The notes beneath the pieces were generated by a model. The model saw only the letters and a program-made list of their open reading frames with translations, was not told where the DNA came from and made no database searches. A stretch of DNA of 64,000 nt, taken from NCBI GenBank assembly GCA_964400625.1, contig CAYNUS010000001.1, positions 62,001 through 126,000 of the forward strand. Direction: 5' to 3'. The position numbers and the translations under genes are program-made. This DNA comes from DYFX01 sp964400625. GTDB taxonomy: Bacteria; Patescibacteriota; Patescibacteriia; SG8-24; DYFX01. This document shows, piece by piece, positions 40,715 through 48,350 of the stretch (positions are counted from its first letter, which is position 1; every line of letters starts with the position of its first letter).

Positions 40715-41323
40715 CGCGCGCTCCTCGGGAGGAAGCGCGCGGGTCGCGCGCTCGATCTCGGCCTTGAGCAGGCCGAGCTTGCGCGCGTCCATGCGCGAGA
40801 CGGCGTGCAGGACGTCGCCGAAGCCGCCGCGTCCGCCCTCGCTCCCCTGGAGCTCGGTGATGAGGTCCTGGAGGCGCGCCGGGTGCGGGATGCGCTCCAT
40901 CGAGAGCGGTTCGTCGCTGCCGGCGGATTCGATGAGCAGGGTGCCGTAGCGGAAGAGCGTGGCGCCCATGCCGCTCACGCGGTAGGCGACCTCCTGGATG
41001 CGCGAGAACGGGAGCTCGGTGACGTGGCGGTCGAAGAAGCCGTTCTGGCGGACGATGATGACGCGCCGTTCGGTGACGGCCAGGACGGTCATCCGCCACT
41101 TCACGAGGCCGCGCGCGCCGAAGAAGAACCCGAGCGACGCGGAGAGGCCGATCAGGATCTTGCCGAGGAGCTCGAGGCGCAGGAGCGGGACCAGGAAGAA
41201 GAACGGCGCCAAGAGGAGCGCCGCGACGAGGATGCCGGGCAGGAGCAGGGTGACGGGCGCCGCGCGCACGACCGCGAGCAGGCTTTCGTCGTCCTTGAGT
41301 CCGAGGCGTCGTTCGAGGGCCAT
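40712..41323 (-). CDS. Membrane protein with bacterial PH (DUF304-like) domain
   Basis: 203 residues. Two hydrophobic segments near the N-terminus (VTLLLPGILVAALLLAPFFFL and a following LIGLSASLGFFFGARGLV), then a bPH2/DUF304-like region with LAVTERRVIIVRQNGFFDRHVTELPFSRIQEVAYR. Its role is unknown; such domains are common in Patescibacteria membrane proteins. TATACT ends eight bases before the ATG, with no Shine-Dalgarno. Confidence 0.8.
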   Translation of the reverse strand: MALERRLGLKDDESLLAVVRAAPVTLLLPGILVAALLLAPFFFLVPLLRLELLGKILIGLSASLGFFFGARGLVKWRMTVLAVTERRVIIVRQNGFFDRHVTELPFSRIQEVAYRVSGMGATLFRYGTLLIESAGSDEPLSMERIPHPARLQDLITELQGSEGGRGGFGDVLHAVSRMDARKLGLLKAEIERATRALPPEERA

Positions 41324-41345
41324 ATGGTACCAGTATACGTTCTCC

Positions 41346-41427
41346 GTCGTTCCGAGCGAAGTCGAGGAACCCCTTGCCGTCATGCGAGGCGAGCGATTCC
41401 TCCGCTCGCTACGCTCGGTCGGAATGA
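41346..41427. repeat. Dispersed repeat, inverted pair, overlapping the murE-type gene end
   Basis: Plus copy CGTCGTTCCGAGCGAAGTCG at 41348, GAGGAACC, then an inverted copy ending CGGTCGGAATGACG near 41427. The minus-strand gene ends inside the inverted arm and takes its stop codon TAG from it. Confidence 0.75.
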
Positions 41428-42770
41428 CGTGAAGCGAGCCGTTCGCGGAGCGCTTCGCGCGCGACCTTGCGCTCGTCCCAAGGCGCGAGCTTCCCGCCGC
41501 GGCCGACGATGGCCTGTTCGGCGCCTTTGCCGGTCAGGAGGACGACGTCGCCGGGGCCGGCCAGCGCGACGGCCTTGCGGATGGCGTCGCGGCGATCCTC
41601 GATCTTGAAGAGCGTCTCCCCTTCCTTCTTGCCGGCTTCGAGGGCGCCGGCCGCGACCTGTCCGATGATGACGTTCGGGTCGTCGTCGTACGGATCCTCG
41701 TTCGTGACGATGGCGACGTCGGCCTTCTCCCCCGCCATGCGTCCGAGGATCGGGCGGCGCGCGACGTCGCGGCCACCGCCGGCGGAGCCGAGCACGTGGA
41801 TGAGCCGCTTGCGCTCCATGCGGTCGATGGCGGCGTAGACCTGCTTCAGCGATTCCGGCTCGGGCGCGTAGTCGACGATGACGGCGAAATCCTGGCCCTC
41901 CTCGATGCGCTCGAAGCGTCCGGGCACGTTGTCGACCTTGGCGAGCGCGCGCGCCATCGTCTCGAGCGGGATGCCCTGCGACAGGCCGACGGAGATCGCG
42001 GCCAGCGCGTTCAGCACGTTGTAGCGGCCCGGCATCTTCAGCGCGAAGCGGGTCTCGCGCACGATGAAGCTCGAACCGGCCGCTTCCAGCTTCACGTCGA
42101 GCGCCTTCACGACGGCCATGGGCCACGTCGCCTTGCCCGCTTCCTTCCCCGCGCCGTCGGCGAGGAACCCGTATTTCTTGTCGGCCGGCGCGTCGAGGAA
42201 GTCCCAGGCGTGCTCCGATTCGAGGTTCACGACCGACGTCTTCTTCACGTCGCCGCGCATCGGCAGGGACTTGCGGGGGTGGCGCGTCAGGTGGCGGAAG
42301 AGCTTCAGCTTCGCGGCCTTGTAGTTCTCGAACCCGCCATGCGCCTCGATGTGCTCGGGCGTGAGGTTCGTGAAGACCGCGACGTCATACTCGACGCCGA
42401 GATGCCGGAACTGGTCGAGGCCTTGCGACGAGGTCTCGATGACGGCGAACCGGCAGCCGGCTTCCGCCATGCGGTGCAGCATCTTCTGGAGGAAGAAGCG
42501 GCCGGGCATCGTCATCTTCATGTCGTTCAGGACGTCCTCGCCCGCGATGCGGAAGTTCACGGTCGAGGTGAGGCCAACCTTCTCCCCCGCCTCTTCCAGG
42601 ATGCGCGCGATGAGGTTCACGACGGTCGTCTTGCCGTTGGTGCCGGTGACCCCGATCACGACCATCCGCTTGGACGGCCAGGCATACCAGGCCGCCGCCA
42701 AATACGACAGCGCCCAGTGATAGGCCTGCAGGAGGGGCTTCGGAGCGAGTTTCTTGAGCTTCGACAGCAT
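41409..42770 (-). CDS. murE: MurE-type Mur ligase lacking the N-terminal domain
   Basis: 453 residues. ATP-binding centre GVTGTNGKTT, then ETSSQGLDQFRHLGVEYDVAVFTNLTPEHIEAHG, and the C-terminal domain VIVDYAPEPESLKQVYAA, NEDPYDDDP. These match UDP-N-acetylmuramoyl-tripeptide synthetase. The usual first domain, which binds the UDP part, is replaced by about 40 residues of hydrophobic helix (LLQAYHWALSYLAAAWYAWPS), so membrane association and an altered substrate are possible. I recall this short form from Patescibacteria. Its last seven residues and stop come from a repeat. TGC-TATCCT ends seven bases before the ATG. Confidence 0.85.
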   Translation of the reverse strand: MLSKLKKLAPKPLLQAYHWALSYLAAAWYAWPSKRMVVIGVTGTNGKTTVVNLIARILEEAGEKVGLTSTVNFRIAGEDVLNDMKMTMPGRFFLQKMLHRMAEAGCRFAVIETSSQGLDQFRHLGVEYDVAVFTNLTPEHIEAHGGFENYKAAKLKLFRHLTRHPRKSLPMRGDVKKTSVVNLESEHAWDFLDAPADKKYGFLADGAGKEAGKATWPMAVVKALDVKLEAAGSSFIVRETRFALKMPGRYNVLNALAAISVGLSQGIPLETMARALAKVDNVPGRFERIEEGQDFAVIVDYAPEPESLKQVYAAIDRMERKRLIHVLGSAGGGRDVARRPILGRMAGEKADVAIVTNEDPYDDDPNVIIGQVAAGALEAGKKEGETLFKIEDRRDAIRKAVALAGPGDVVLLTGKGAEQAIVGRGGKLAPWDERKVAREALRERLASRHSDRA

Positions 42771-42777
42771 AGGGTTC

Positions 42778-42807
42778 AGGATAGCATACACGAGGTTTTG
42801 CTATACT
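42778..42807. promoter_or_regulatory. Divergent leaderless promoters (murE-type ligase and DUF2914 gene)
   Basis: Leftward TGC-TATCCT (42783-42778), seven bases before the ATG at 42770. Rightward TGC-TATACT (42802-42807), nine bases before the ATG at 42817. Both have extended -10 elements and no Shine-Dalgarno. Confidence 0.6.
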
Positions 42808-42816
42808 GCGCAAGTC

Positions 42817-43827
42817 ATGTCCCGGCCGCTTCTCGAACGCTATCGCCACCTGCTCCCCTCGCTCCTGCTCGCGGGCGGTTTTTTCGTCGATATCCTCACC
42901 TTCCGGACGCTCCGCGCGGAGACGACCTTCGCGCTGCTCGGCGGATACGCCTTCGCGGCCGCCGCCGGCGTGGCCCTCGGGGAGCGCGGACCGGGCGTCC
43001 TGCGCAAGGCCGTGCCGATGGTGATGCAGTTCGCGTTCGGCGCCCTGCTCAGCTCGGCCTTCCTGTTCTACTGGTTCGGCGGCGCCGTGGCCGCGAGCTG
43101 GCCCGTGATGCTGGCGATCGTGGCGCTCCTCGCGCTGAACGAAGGCTTCCGCCGCGTCTTCCTCCGCCCCTCCGTCCAGTTCGGCGTCTTCGCGTTCGCG
43201 CTCTTCTCGTACTGCACCCTGCTCTTTCCATACATGCTGCATTCGCTCAGTGCCTGGGTGTTCCTGCTCGGCGGCGCGGTCGCGACCGCCGTCTCGCTGC
43301 TCCTGGTCGAGCTCGTGGCGCGCACGGACGCCGCGCGGCGCCCCCTCGCAGGCAGGCTCCGCCTCGTCGCCGCCGGCACCTATGCGGCGTTCGCGCTCCT
43401 GTACTTCCTGAACGTCATCCCTCCGATCCCGCTGTCGATCCGCGACGCAGGGGCGTACCACGACGTGGCGGTCCGCGGCGGGGCGTATGTCCTCGACGCG
43501 GAGCCTGAAGACCCCCTGCGCCGCCTCTGGCCCGGACAGACGCTCCGCCTGGAGCAGGGCGGCGACGGCCGCATCTACGCCTTCACGGCGATCTACGCGC
43601 CGACCGACCTTTCCACGACGATCGTCCACGCGTGGCAGCGGTATGACGAAACGGCCGGGCGCTGGACGGATGCCGGACGCTCGACCTATGAGACGCGCGG
43701 CGGCCGGCAGGACGGCTACCGCGGATACTCGTATCGGACCATCTCCGCGCCCGGCCGCTGGCGCGTGATCGTCGAGACGGAACGCGGCCAGGAACTCGGA
43801 CGGATCCGTTTCACGATGATCGAATAA
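42817..43827 (+). CDS. DUF2914 membrane protein
   Basis: 336 residues. Seven or so membrane helices in residues 10-210, then an extracytoplasmic DUF2914 domain: IYAFTAIYAPTDLSTTIVHAWQRYDETAGRW and GRWRVIVETERGQELGRIRF. DUF2914 occurs at the end of membrane or lipoprotein chains and its role is unknown. Divergent from the MurE-type ligase. Confidence 0.85.
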   Translation: MSRPLLERYRHLLPSLLLAGGFFVDILTFRTLRAETTFALLGGYAFAAAAGVALGERGPGVLRKAVPMVMQFAFGALLSSAFLFYWFGGAVAASWPVMLAIVALLALNEGFRRVFLRPSVQFGVFAFALFSYCTLLFPYMLHSLSAWVFLLGGAVATAVSLLLVELVARTDAARRPLAGRLRLVAAGTYAAFALLYFLNVIPPIPLSIRDAGAYHDVAVRGGAYVLDAEPEDPLRRLWPGQTLRLEQGGDGRIYAFTAIYAPTDLSTTIVHAWQRYDETAGRWTDAGRSTYETRGGRQDGYRGYSYRTISAPGRWRVIVETERGQELGRIRFTMIE

Positions 43828-43852
43828 GCCCCCGGAGGTCCGGGGGCTTTTC
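43828..43852 (+). terminator. Intrinsic terminator
   Basis: AGCCCCCGGA-GG-TCCGGGGGCT then TTTT, just after the DUF2914 stop. Confidence 0.85.
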
Positions 43853-43861
43853 CGTCGCGCA

Positions 43862-45283
43862 TCAGCGCAGCTTCTTCGCTTCGGCGCGGAAGCGGTCGCC
43901 GCGATCGAACTCGTTCACGAAGAGGCCGAACGAGGCGCAGCCCGGCGAGAGCAGGACCGCTTCGCCGCGCTCGGCGGCCGCGGCGGCGCGCCGGACGGCT
44001 TCCTGCATCGAGACGGCGTCGTCCTCGAGCCGCACGCCGGCGCGCGAGAGCGCGGCGCGCATCTTCGGCGTGGCGGTGCCCTTGAAGAGCACGACCTTCT
44101 TGGCGCGGCGCTTCACGGCCTTGGCCCAGGCGCCGAAGACGAGTTCCTTGTCGGCGCCGCCGGCGATGAGCACGCCTTTCCTTTTCGCGAACACCGTCTC
44201 CATCGCCGCGACGGAGGCTTCCGGCGTGGTGGCGGCGGTGTCGTTCCAATAGGAGACGCCTCGGACGTCGCGCACGCGTTCGAGGCGGTGCGGCACGCCC
44301 TTGAAGGCGCGGAGCGCCGCGCGGATCGCGGACGGCTTCGCGCCGCGCAGGTACGCGGCGCCGCCGGCGAGGAGCGCGTTCCAGAGGTTGTGGGCGCCGG
44401 GGATCCGGACGTCCTTCGCCTCGAAGAGCGCCGTCTCGATGCCCTGCGAACGGACGACGGCCTTCGCCTCCCGCCAATAGATCCCGTTCTGCTCCTCAGG
44501 CAAAGGCCGCATCGAAGCCCAAAACCGCTCGCCGCGGACGCGCGCGCCCATCTTCCTCGTATACGCGTTGTCGTACGGGACGACGGCGACGCCCATCGGC
44601 AGCTGCCAGGCGTAGATGAGCTCCTTGGCGGCGGCGTAATCCCTCATGCCGTCATAGCGGTTGAGATGGTCCGGCAGGACGTTGGTCAGCACGGCGATGG
44701 CGGGACTCATCTCGACGACCTTGAGGCTCTCGAGCTGCCACGAGGAAAGCTCGAGCGCGACGGGCACGGGCTTCTTCGAGGCCATGAGCGCGTCGAGATG
44801 ATCGAGCGGCGAGCGGCGGATGTTGCCGGCGACGACGGCGTGCCCGAACGCGCGTTCGAGCATCGCGCCCAGGAGCGCGGTCACCGACGTCTTGCCCTTG
44901 GTGCCCGAGACGCCGACGATCGGATGCGGGCACAGCCGGAAGAAGATCGAGATGTCGGACTCGATCGGGATGCCGGCCTTCCTCGCGACGGCGAGGAATC
45001 CCGAATCGCGCGGCACGCCGGGGTTCTGGATGATCATGTCGGCGCGCCGGAAATCCTCCTTGCGATGCCGGCCCAGCACGTAGCGCACCGGGTGCGCGCC
45101 TTTCACCGCGGCGAGCGCCTCGATGGACGGGGCGAGCTGTTCGCGGGTCTTGAGGTCGGTGATCGTGAGGCGCGCGCCGCGGCGCAGGAGCCACTTGGCG
45201 ATGCCTAAACCGCCCTGGTTCAGGCCCAGGCCCATCACCGTGATCTTGCGGCCGCGGAACGCGGATGGCGGAGTCTTGTTCAT
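43862..45283 (-). CDS. murD: UDP-N-acetylmuramoylalanine-D-glutamate ligase
   Basis: 473 residues. N-terminal VMGLGLNQGGLGIAKWLLRRGA, central ATP loop GVSGTKGKTSVTALLG, LELSSWQLE, LTNVLPDHLNRYDGM and C-terminal SYWNDTAATTPEA. It adds D-glutamate to UDP-MurNAc-L-Ala. The overlap with the GT2 gene as ATGA and the translin gene two positions upstream place it in a wall-related operon. Confidence 0.93.
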   Translation of the reverse strand: MNKTPPSAFRGRKITVMGLGLNQGGLGIAKWLLRRGARLTITDLKTREQLAPSIEALAAVKGAHPVRYVLGRHRKEDFRRADMIIQNPGVPRDSGFLAVARKAGIPIESDISIFFRLCPHPIVGVSGTKGKTSVTALLGAMLERAFGHAVVAGNIRRSPLDHLDALMASKKPVPVALELSSWQLESLKVVEMSPAIAVLTNVLPDHLNRYDGMRDYAAAKELIYAWQLPMGVAVVPYDNAYTRKMGARVRGERFWASMRPLPEEQNGIYWREAKAVVRSQGIETALFEAKDVRIPGAHNLWNALLAGGAAYLRGAKPSAIRAALRAFKGVPHRLERVRDVRGVSYWNDTAATTPEASVAAMETVFAKRKGVLIAGGADKELVFGAWAKAVKRRAKKVVLFKGTATPKMRAALSRAGVRLEDDAVSMQEAVRRAAAAAERGEAVLLSPGCASFGLFVNEFDRGDRFRAEAKKLR

Positions 45284-45936
45284 CGCTTCAGGAATTCTTT
45301 TTTCGCGAGACGGACGCGCAGCATGGCGTCGGCGACCTCGAGGACCATCGCCGCGTAGCCGGCGAGGCCGCGCAGGAGGCCGCGCTTCTCGATCTTGCGG
45401 ACCTGGCCGACGCCGAGCGTCGGCACGGAACCGTACGGCAGGCGGTTGGCGCGGCAGTACCAGTTGAGCGCCATCTCGATGCGGAAGCCCTCCAGGAACC
45501 GGCGCGGCACGCCGTCGAGCACCTCGCGGCGCAGCGCGCGCTCCCCCGAGAGGAGCGGCAGGTGCGCGATGAGGCGCGTGAGGAGCGGACCGCGGTCGCG
45601 CAGGCCGGCGCACATGGCGAGGCGGCCTTCGGCGACCGGCGCGAGAAGCCGTTCGACGTGTTCCGGGCGCAGGCCGATGAAGTCGGCGTCGCAGAGGAAG
45701 AGGATCTCCGCGCGCGTCGCGGCCGCGCCCATCTTCACGGCGCCGCCCTTGCCGACGTTCTCGCGGAGCCGGAGCACGCGCGCGCCGGCGGCCGCGGCCT
45801 CGTCGGCCGTGCGGTCGGTCGACCCGTCGCTCACGACGATCACCTCGTCGATGCCGCGCGCGGAGGCGAGCGTCCGCACGACGCGGGCGATCGTCTTCTC
45901 TTCGTCGAACGCGGGGACGATCGCGGCGGCGCTCAT
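45280..45936 (-). CDS. Glycosyltransferase family 2
   Basis: 218 residues, GT-A fold without obvious membrane spans apart from a weak C-terminal helix. AAIVPAFDEEKTIARVVRTL, SDGSTDRTADEA and LCDADFIGL (DxD-like) are the GT2 motifs; DGVPRRFLEGFRIEMALNWYCR is typical of the dolichyl-phosphate-like subgroup. It may attach a sugar to a lipid carrier. In an operon with murD and the translin-like gene through ATGA overlaps. Confidence 0.88.
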   Translation of the reverse strand: MSAAAIVPAFDEEKTIARVVRTLASARGIDEVIVVSDGSTDRTADEAAAAGARVLRLRENVGKGGAVKMGAAATRAEILFLCDADFIGLRPEHVERLLAPVAEGRLAMCAGLRDRGPLLTRLIAHLPLLSGERALRREVLDGVPRRFLEGFRIEMALNWYCRANRLPYGSVPTLGVGQVRKIEKRGLLRGLAGYAAMVLEVADAMLRVRLAKKEFLKR

Positions 45937-46499
45937 CGCTTCATGGAAAGGTCGTAGAGGACGTCCTCGGCCTTGCGGTAATGGGAGCGGGCCTGGTCGT
46001 ACTTCGTGCGGAGGTATCCCGAATAGTCCATCGCGTCGAGTCCCGCCATCAGGCGGTCGAGGCGCGCCTTGAACTCGCGCGCGTCCTCGTCGCGGCCTTC
46101 CGTGGCGGCGCGGACCATGAGGCGGACGATCTCGCCGGCGGCGTCGCACAGGCCTCCGATCTGCGTCTCCTCGTCGAGGCCCTCGATGGCGGCGACGGAG
46201 CCCTTCCAGGCGAGCTGGGCGACGAAGCGCGCTTCGGCGTATTCCTCGAGCGCGGCGCGGTACGACCCCTCGTGCACGAGGCGGGCGTTCTTCGCGGCGC
46301 GGCCCCGGATCGCCTCGAGCGCGTCCTCGGCCTCGGCCAGGAGCGCCTTGGCGCCGGCGTCGTCGTCGCGCTGGATGGCGAAGATCGCGCGCTTCGAAGC
46401 GGCCTGCGCCTTGGCGGCGAGGCCGATGATCTCGCGGCGCGCGGAGGTGAACGACTCGTGCGCTTCTTTCAGTTCCTGGAGCAGGTCTTTCGAGGCCAT
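45933..46499 (-). CDS. Translin family protein
   Basis: 188 residues, all-helical. The translin signature is clear: EGSYRAALEEYAEARFVAQL, IGGLCDAAGEIVRLMVRAATEG, and DAMDYSGYLRTKYDQARSHYRKAEDVLYDLSMKR. Translins bind RNA or single-stranded DNA and, with TRAX, act as RNases; bacterial copies are unstudied. It is the first gene of the transcript leading to the GT2 and murD. Confidence 0.85.
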   Translation of the reverse strand: MASKDLLQELKEAHESFTSARREIIGLAAKAQAASKRAIFAIQRDDDAGAKALLAEAEDALEAIRGRAAKNARLVHEGSYRAALEEYAEARFVAQLAWKGSVAAIEGLDEETQIGGLCDAAGEIVRLMVRAATEGRDEDAREFKARLDRLMAGLDAMDYSGYLRTKYDQARSHYRKAEDVLYDLSMKR

Positions 46500-46508
46500 A
46501 GCGCGCTC

Positions 46509-46537
46509 ACTTTAATGGAAAAACGGCTTGCCGGCAA
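46509..46537 (-). promoter_or_regulatory. Sigma70-type promoter of the translin-GT2-murD operon
   Basis: TTGCCG at 46537-46532, 17-base spacer GCAAGCCGTTTTTCCAT, TAAAGT at 46514-46509, nine bases to the ATG. Confidence 0.65.
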
Positions 46538-46552
46538 GGGAAAAGAAAAATG

Positions 46553-46602
46553 ACGCCGTGCGGCGTCATTCCGAGCTTGCCGAGGGACGTGGTCCCCTGT
46601 TC
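46553..46602 (-). repeat. Dispersed repeat plus terminator hairpin
   Basis: A GTCATTCCGAGCTTGCCGA-type copy; leftward it forms GACGCC-GCAC-GGCGTC then ATTTTTC. It follows the stop of the membrane phosphoesterase gene and should end its transcript, as at 15236. Confidence 0.7.
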
Positions 46603-46606
46603 CGCC

Positions 46607-48244
46607 TCAGAAGGCGTTCTCGAACCGGCCGTTTCCCGGCTCCCCGTCGGCCGGGGGCAGGTACTCCTCGACCGCGAGCTGGAGCTCGCCCGTCGCGTAC
46701 TCCTCGAGCCGCACCACCGTCCGTTTCACGAACGGCAGGCCGCGGTATTCGGTGTACGAGTAGCGCCAGAGCAGCAGGAAGAACGAGAGCGCCGGGATGA
46801 GATACGACCAGAAGCCGACTTCCCATCCGAACGCGCTCACCGTGCCGTACGGCACGAACGCGACGGCGGCGTGCACGAGCAGGACGCCGAAGGCCGCGAG
46901 CGGCGACTTCCTCCAGTAGAGGGCGATCCGCCGGAAGAAGGCCTCGAGGCGCGGGAACGACGTCGTCGTCGAGACCGTGGGCAGCACCATGTCGCGCTGT
47001 TCGACCCAGGTCCCGGGGTTCATGTAGAGCATGACCCGGTCGCCGACGTTGACGTTCTTCACGCCGAGCTGGTGCGTGTGGCCCGCCACGACGTACTTCA
47101 CGTCGGGGCGCTCCTTGGCGTAGCGCTCGAGCTCCGCGTCGATCATGTCGGCGCTCATCGTGCTCTTCAGGATCTTCAGGATCATCTTGAGGTTCGCCTT
47201 GCGGCGGACGCTCAGCTGGTCGATGAAGAACATGTGGAAGAGGACGTCGGCGACGAGGTAGACCCAGATGATCGGCGCCCAGTACGGCGAGCGCGCGGTC
47301 GTGAGGATCCAGATCGCGCCGTGGTCCTGGAGCCGCCCCATGTCCGGCATGAAGCGCCGCTTGAGCGTCATGCCCAGGCCGGCGTTCATGTAATAGGTAT
47401 AGGGGTAGTTCATGAACCGCGGCTTCGGTTCCGGCGCGTCCTCGTCCGAGGCGTTGCGCTTCGCGCGCCAGGCGGTCGCCCAGTCCGAGAAGTACAGCTT
47501 GCCCCAGGCCCAGCCGATGATGACGAGCATCGCCGTGAACTCCAGGAGTCCCAGCAGGATGCCGTTCGGCGTGAACAGGGACGCGGGATCCGACAGGAGC
47601 GGCAGGAGCGCGCCGTGCGTGATCACGACGACCGCGAAGGCGACGACGAGGATGCTGCCGCCCTTGTGGTCGGTGATGAACATCTCGGCGTCGGACGGGA
47701 TCGCGTTCAGCGGATCGTGCTCGTCGCCGTGGTAGACGTCGACGGGACCGATGCTTTCCTTGCGCACGAAGCGCACGCGATGCCCCTGCCCCTCGGGCGC
47801 GACGGCCGCGCGCATGAGCTCCTGCACCTCGGGCCACGCCAGGTCCTGGTCGTGGTTGCCGATCGTGAGGATGAGCTCCGCGTTCGGGCGGCGCGCGAGG
47901 AAGGCGCGCAGGGCGCCGAAGAACTCGGGATGCCCGGCGGCGATGGCGCGGAACTCGTCGAGCGACGCTTCGACGGTCGGCACGGCGCGGTACTTGCCCG
48001 CGTACGGCACGGCCATGAAGTCGAAGACGTCGCCGTTGCCGTGAAGCTCGACGATGACGTCGTCCGCGTACCGCTCGTCGATGTGACGAAGCATGCGCGC
48101 GAACTCCGCGTCGCTGCGGAAGTCTTCCATCGGGTGCCAGCTGCCGTCGCTGCGGCGGCCTTGGCCGAGATGGAAGTCGCTGAAGATGTAGCGCACCCTC
48201 CGGACCTTCGGATCCGGGGCGTTCGCGGACGGCTCGTTCTGCAT
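46607..48244 (-). CDS. Calcineurin-like metallophosphoesterase with inserted membrane helices
   Basis: 545 residues. Metal motifs: SDFHLGQG (Asp23, His25), GNGDVFDF (Asp72), TIGNHDQD, and near residue 375 VVAGHTHQLG, all present. Between GNHD and GHTH lies about 180 residues with four hydrophobic segments (ILVVAFAVVVITHGALLPLL, LLEFTAMLVIIGWAWGKLYF and others), and more follow near 460-500. So a phosphoesterase split by membrane spans, similar to membrane hydrolases of lipids such as LpxH/YbbF-type, but the substrate is unknown. GGGAG lies eight bases before the ATG. Confidence 0.85.
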   Translation of the reverse strand: MQNEPSANAPDPKVRRVRYIFSDFHLGQGRRSDGSWHPMEDFRSDAEFARMLRHIDERYADDVIVELHGNGDVFDFMAVPYAGKYRAVPTVEASLDEFRAIAAGHPEFFGALRAFLARRPNAELILTIGNHDQDLAWPEVQELMRAAVAPEGQGHRVRFVRKESIGPVDVYHGDEHDPLNAIPSDAEMFITDHKGGSILVVAFAVVVITHGALLPLLSDPASLFTPNGILLGLLEFTAMLVIIGWAWGKLYFSDWATAWRAKRNASDEDAPEPKPRFMNYPYTYYMNAGLGMTLKRRFMPDMGRLQDHGAIWILTTARSPYWAPIIWVYLVADVLFHMFFIDQLSVRRKANLKMILKILKSTMSADMIDAELERYAKERPDVKYVVAGHTHQLGVKNVNVGDRVMLYMNPGTWVEQRDMVLPTVSTTTSFPRLEAFFRRIALYWRKSPLAAFGVLLVHAAVAFVPYGTVSAFGWEVGFWSYLIPALSFFLLLWRYSYTEYRGLPFVKRTVVRLEEYATGELQLAVEEYLPPADGEPGNGRFENAF

Positions 48245-48293
48245 GTGTCTCGCTCCCGTGTTGAAGGTTCGTTCCGTGAAGGACCGTGCGGCC

Positions 48294-48344
48294 AGTTCAC
48301 CCGAAAAAACGCCGTTTGTCAACCCGCGCCGCGGGCGTTACCAT
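48294..48344. promoter_or_regulatory. Divergent promoters sharing overlapping -35 elements
   Basis: Leftward: TTGACA at 48322-48317, 17-base spacer, TGAACT at 48299-48294. Rightward: TTGTCA at 48316-48321, 17-base spacer, TACCAT at 48339-48344, six bases before the ATG at 48351. The two -35 hexamers occupy the same bases, so only one polymerase can bind at a time. Confidence 0.7.
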
Positions 48345-48350
48345 GGAGCC

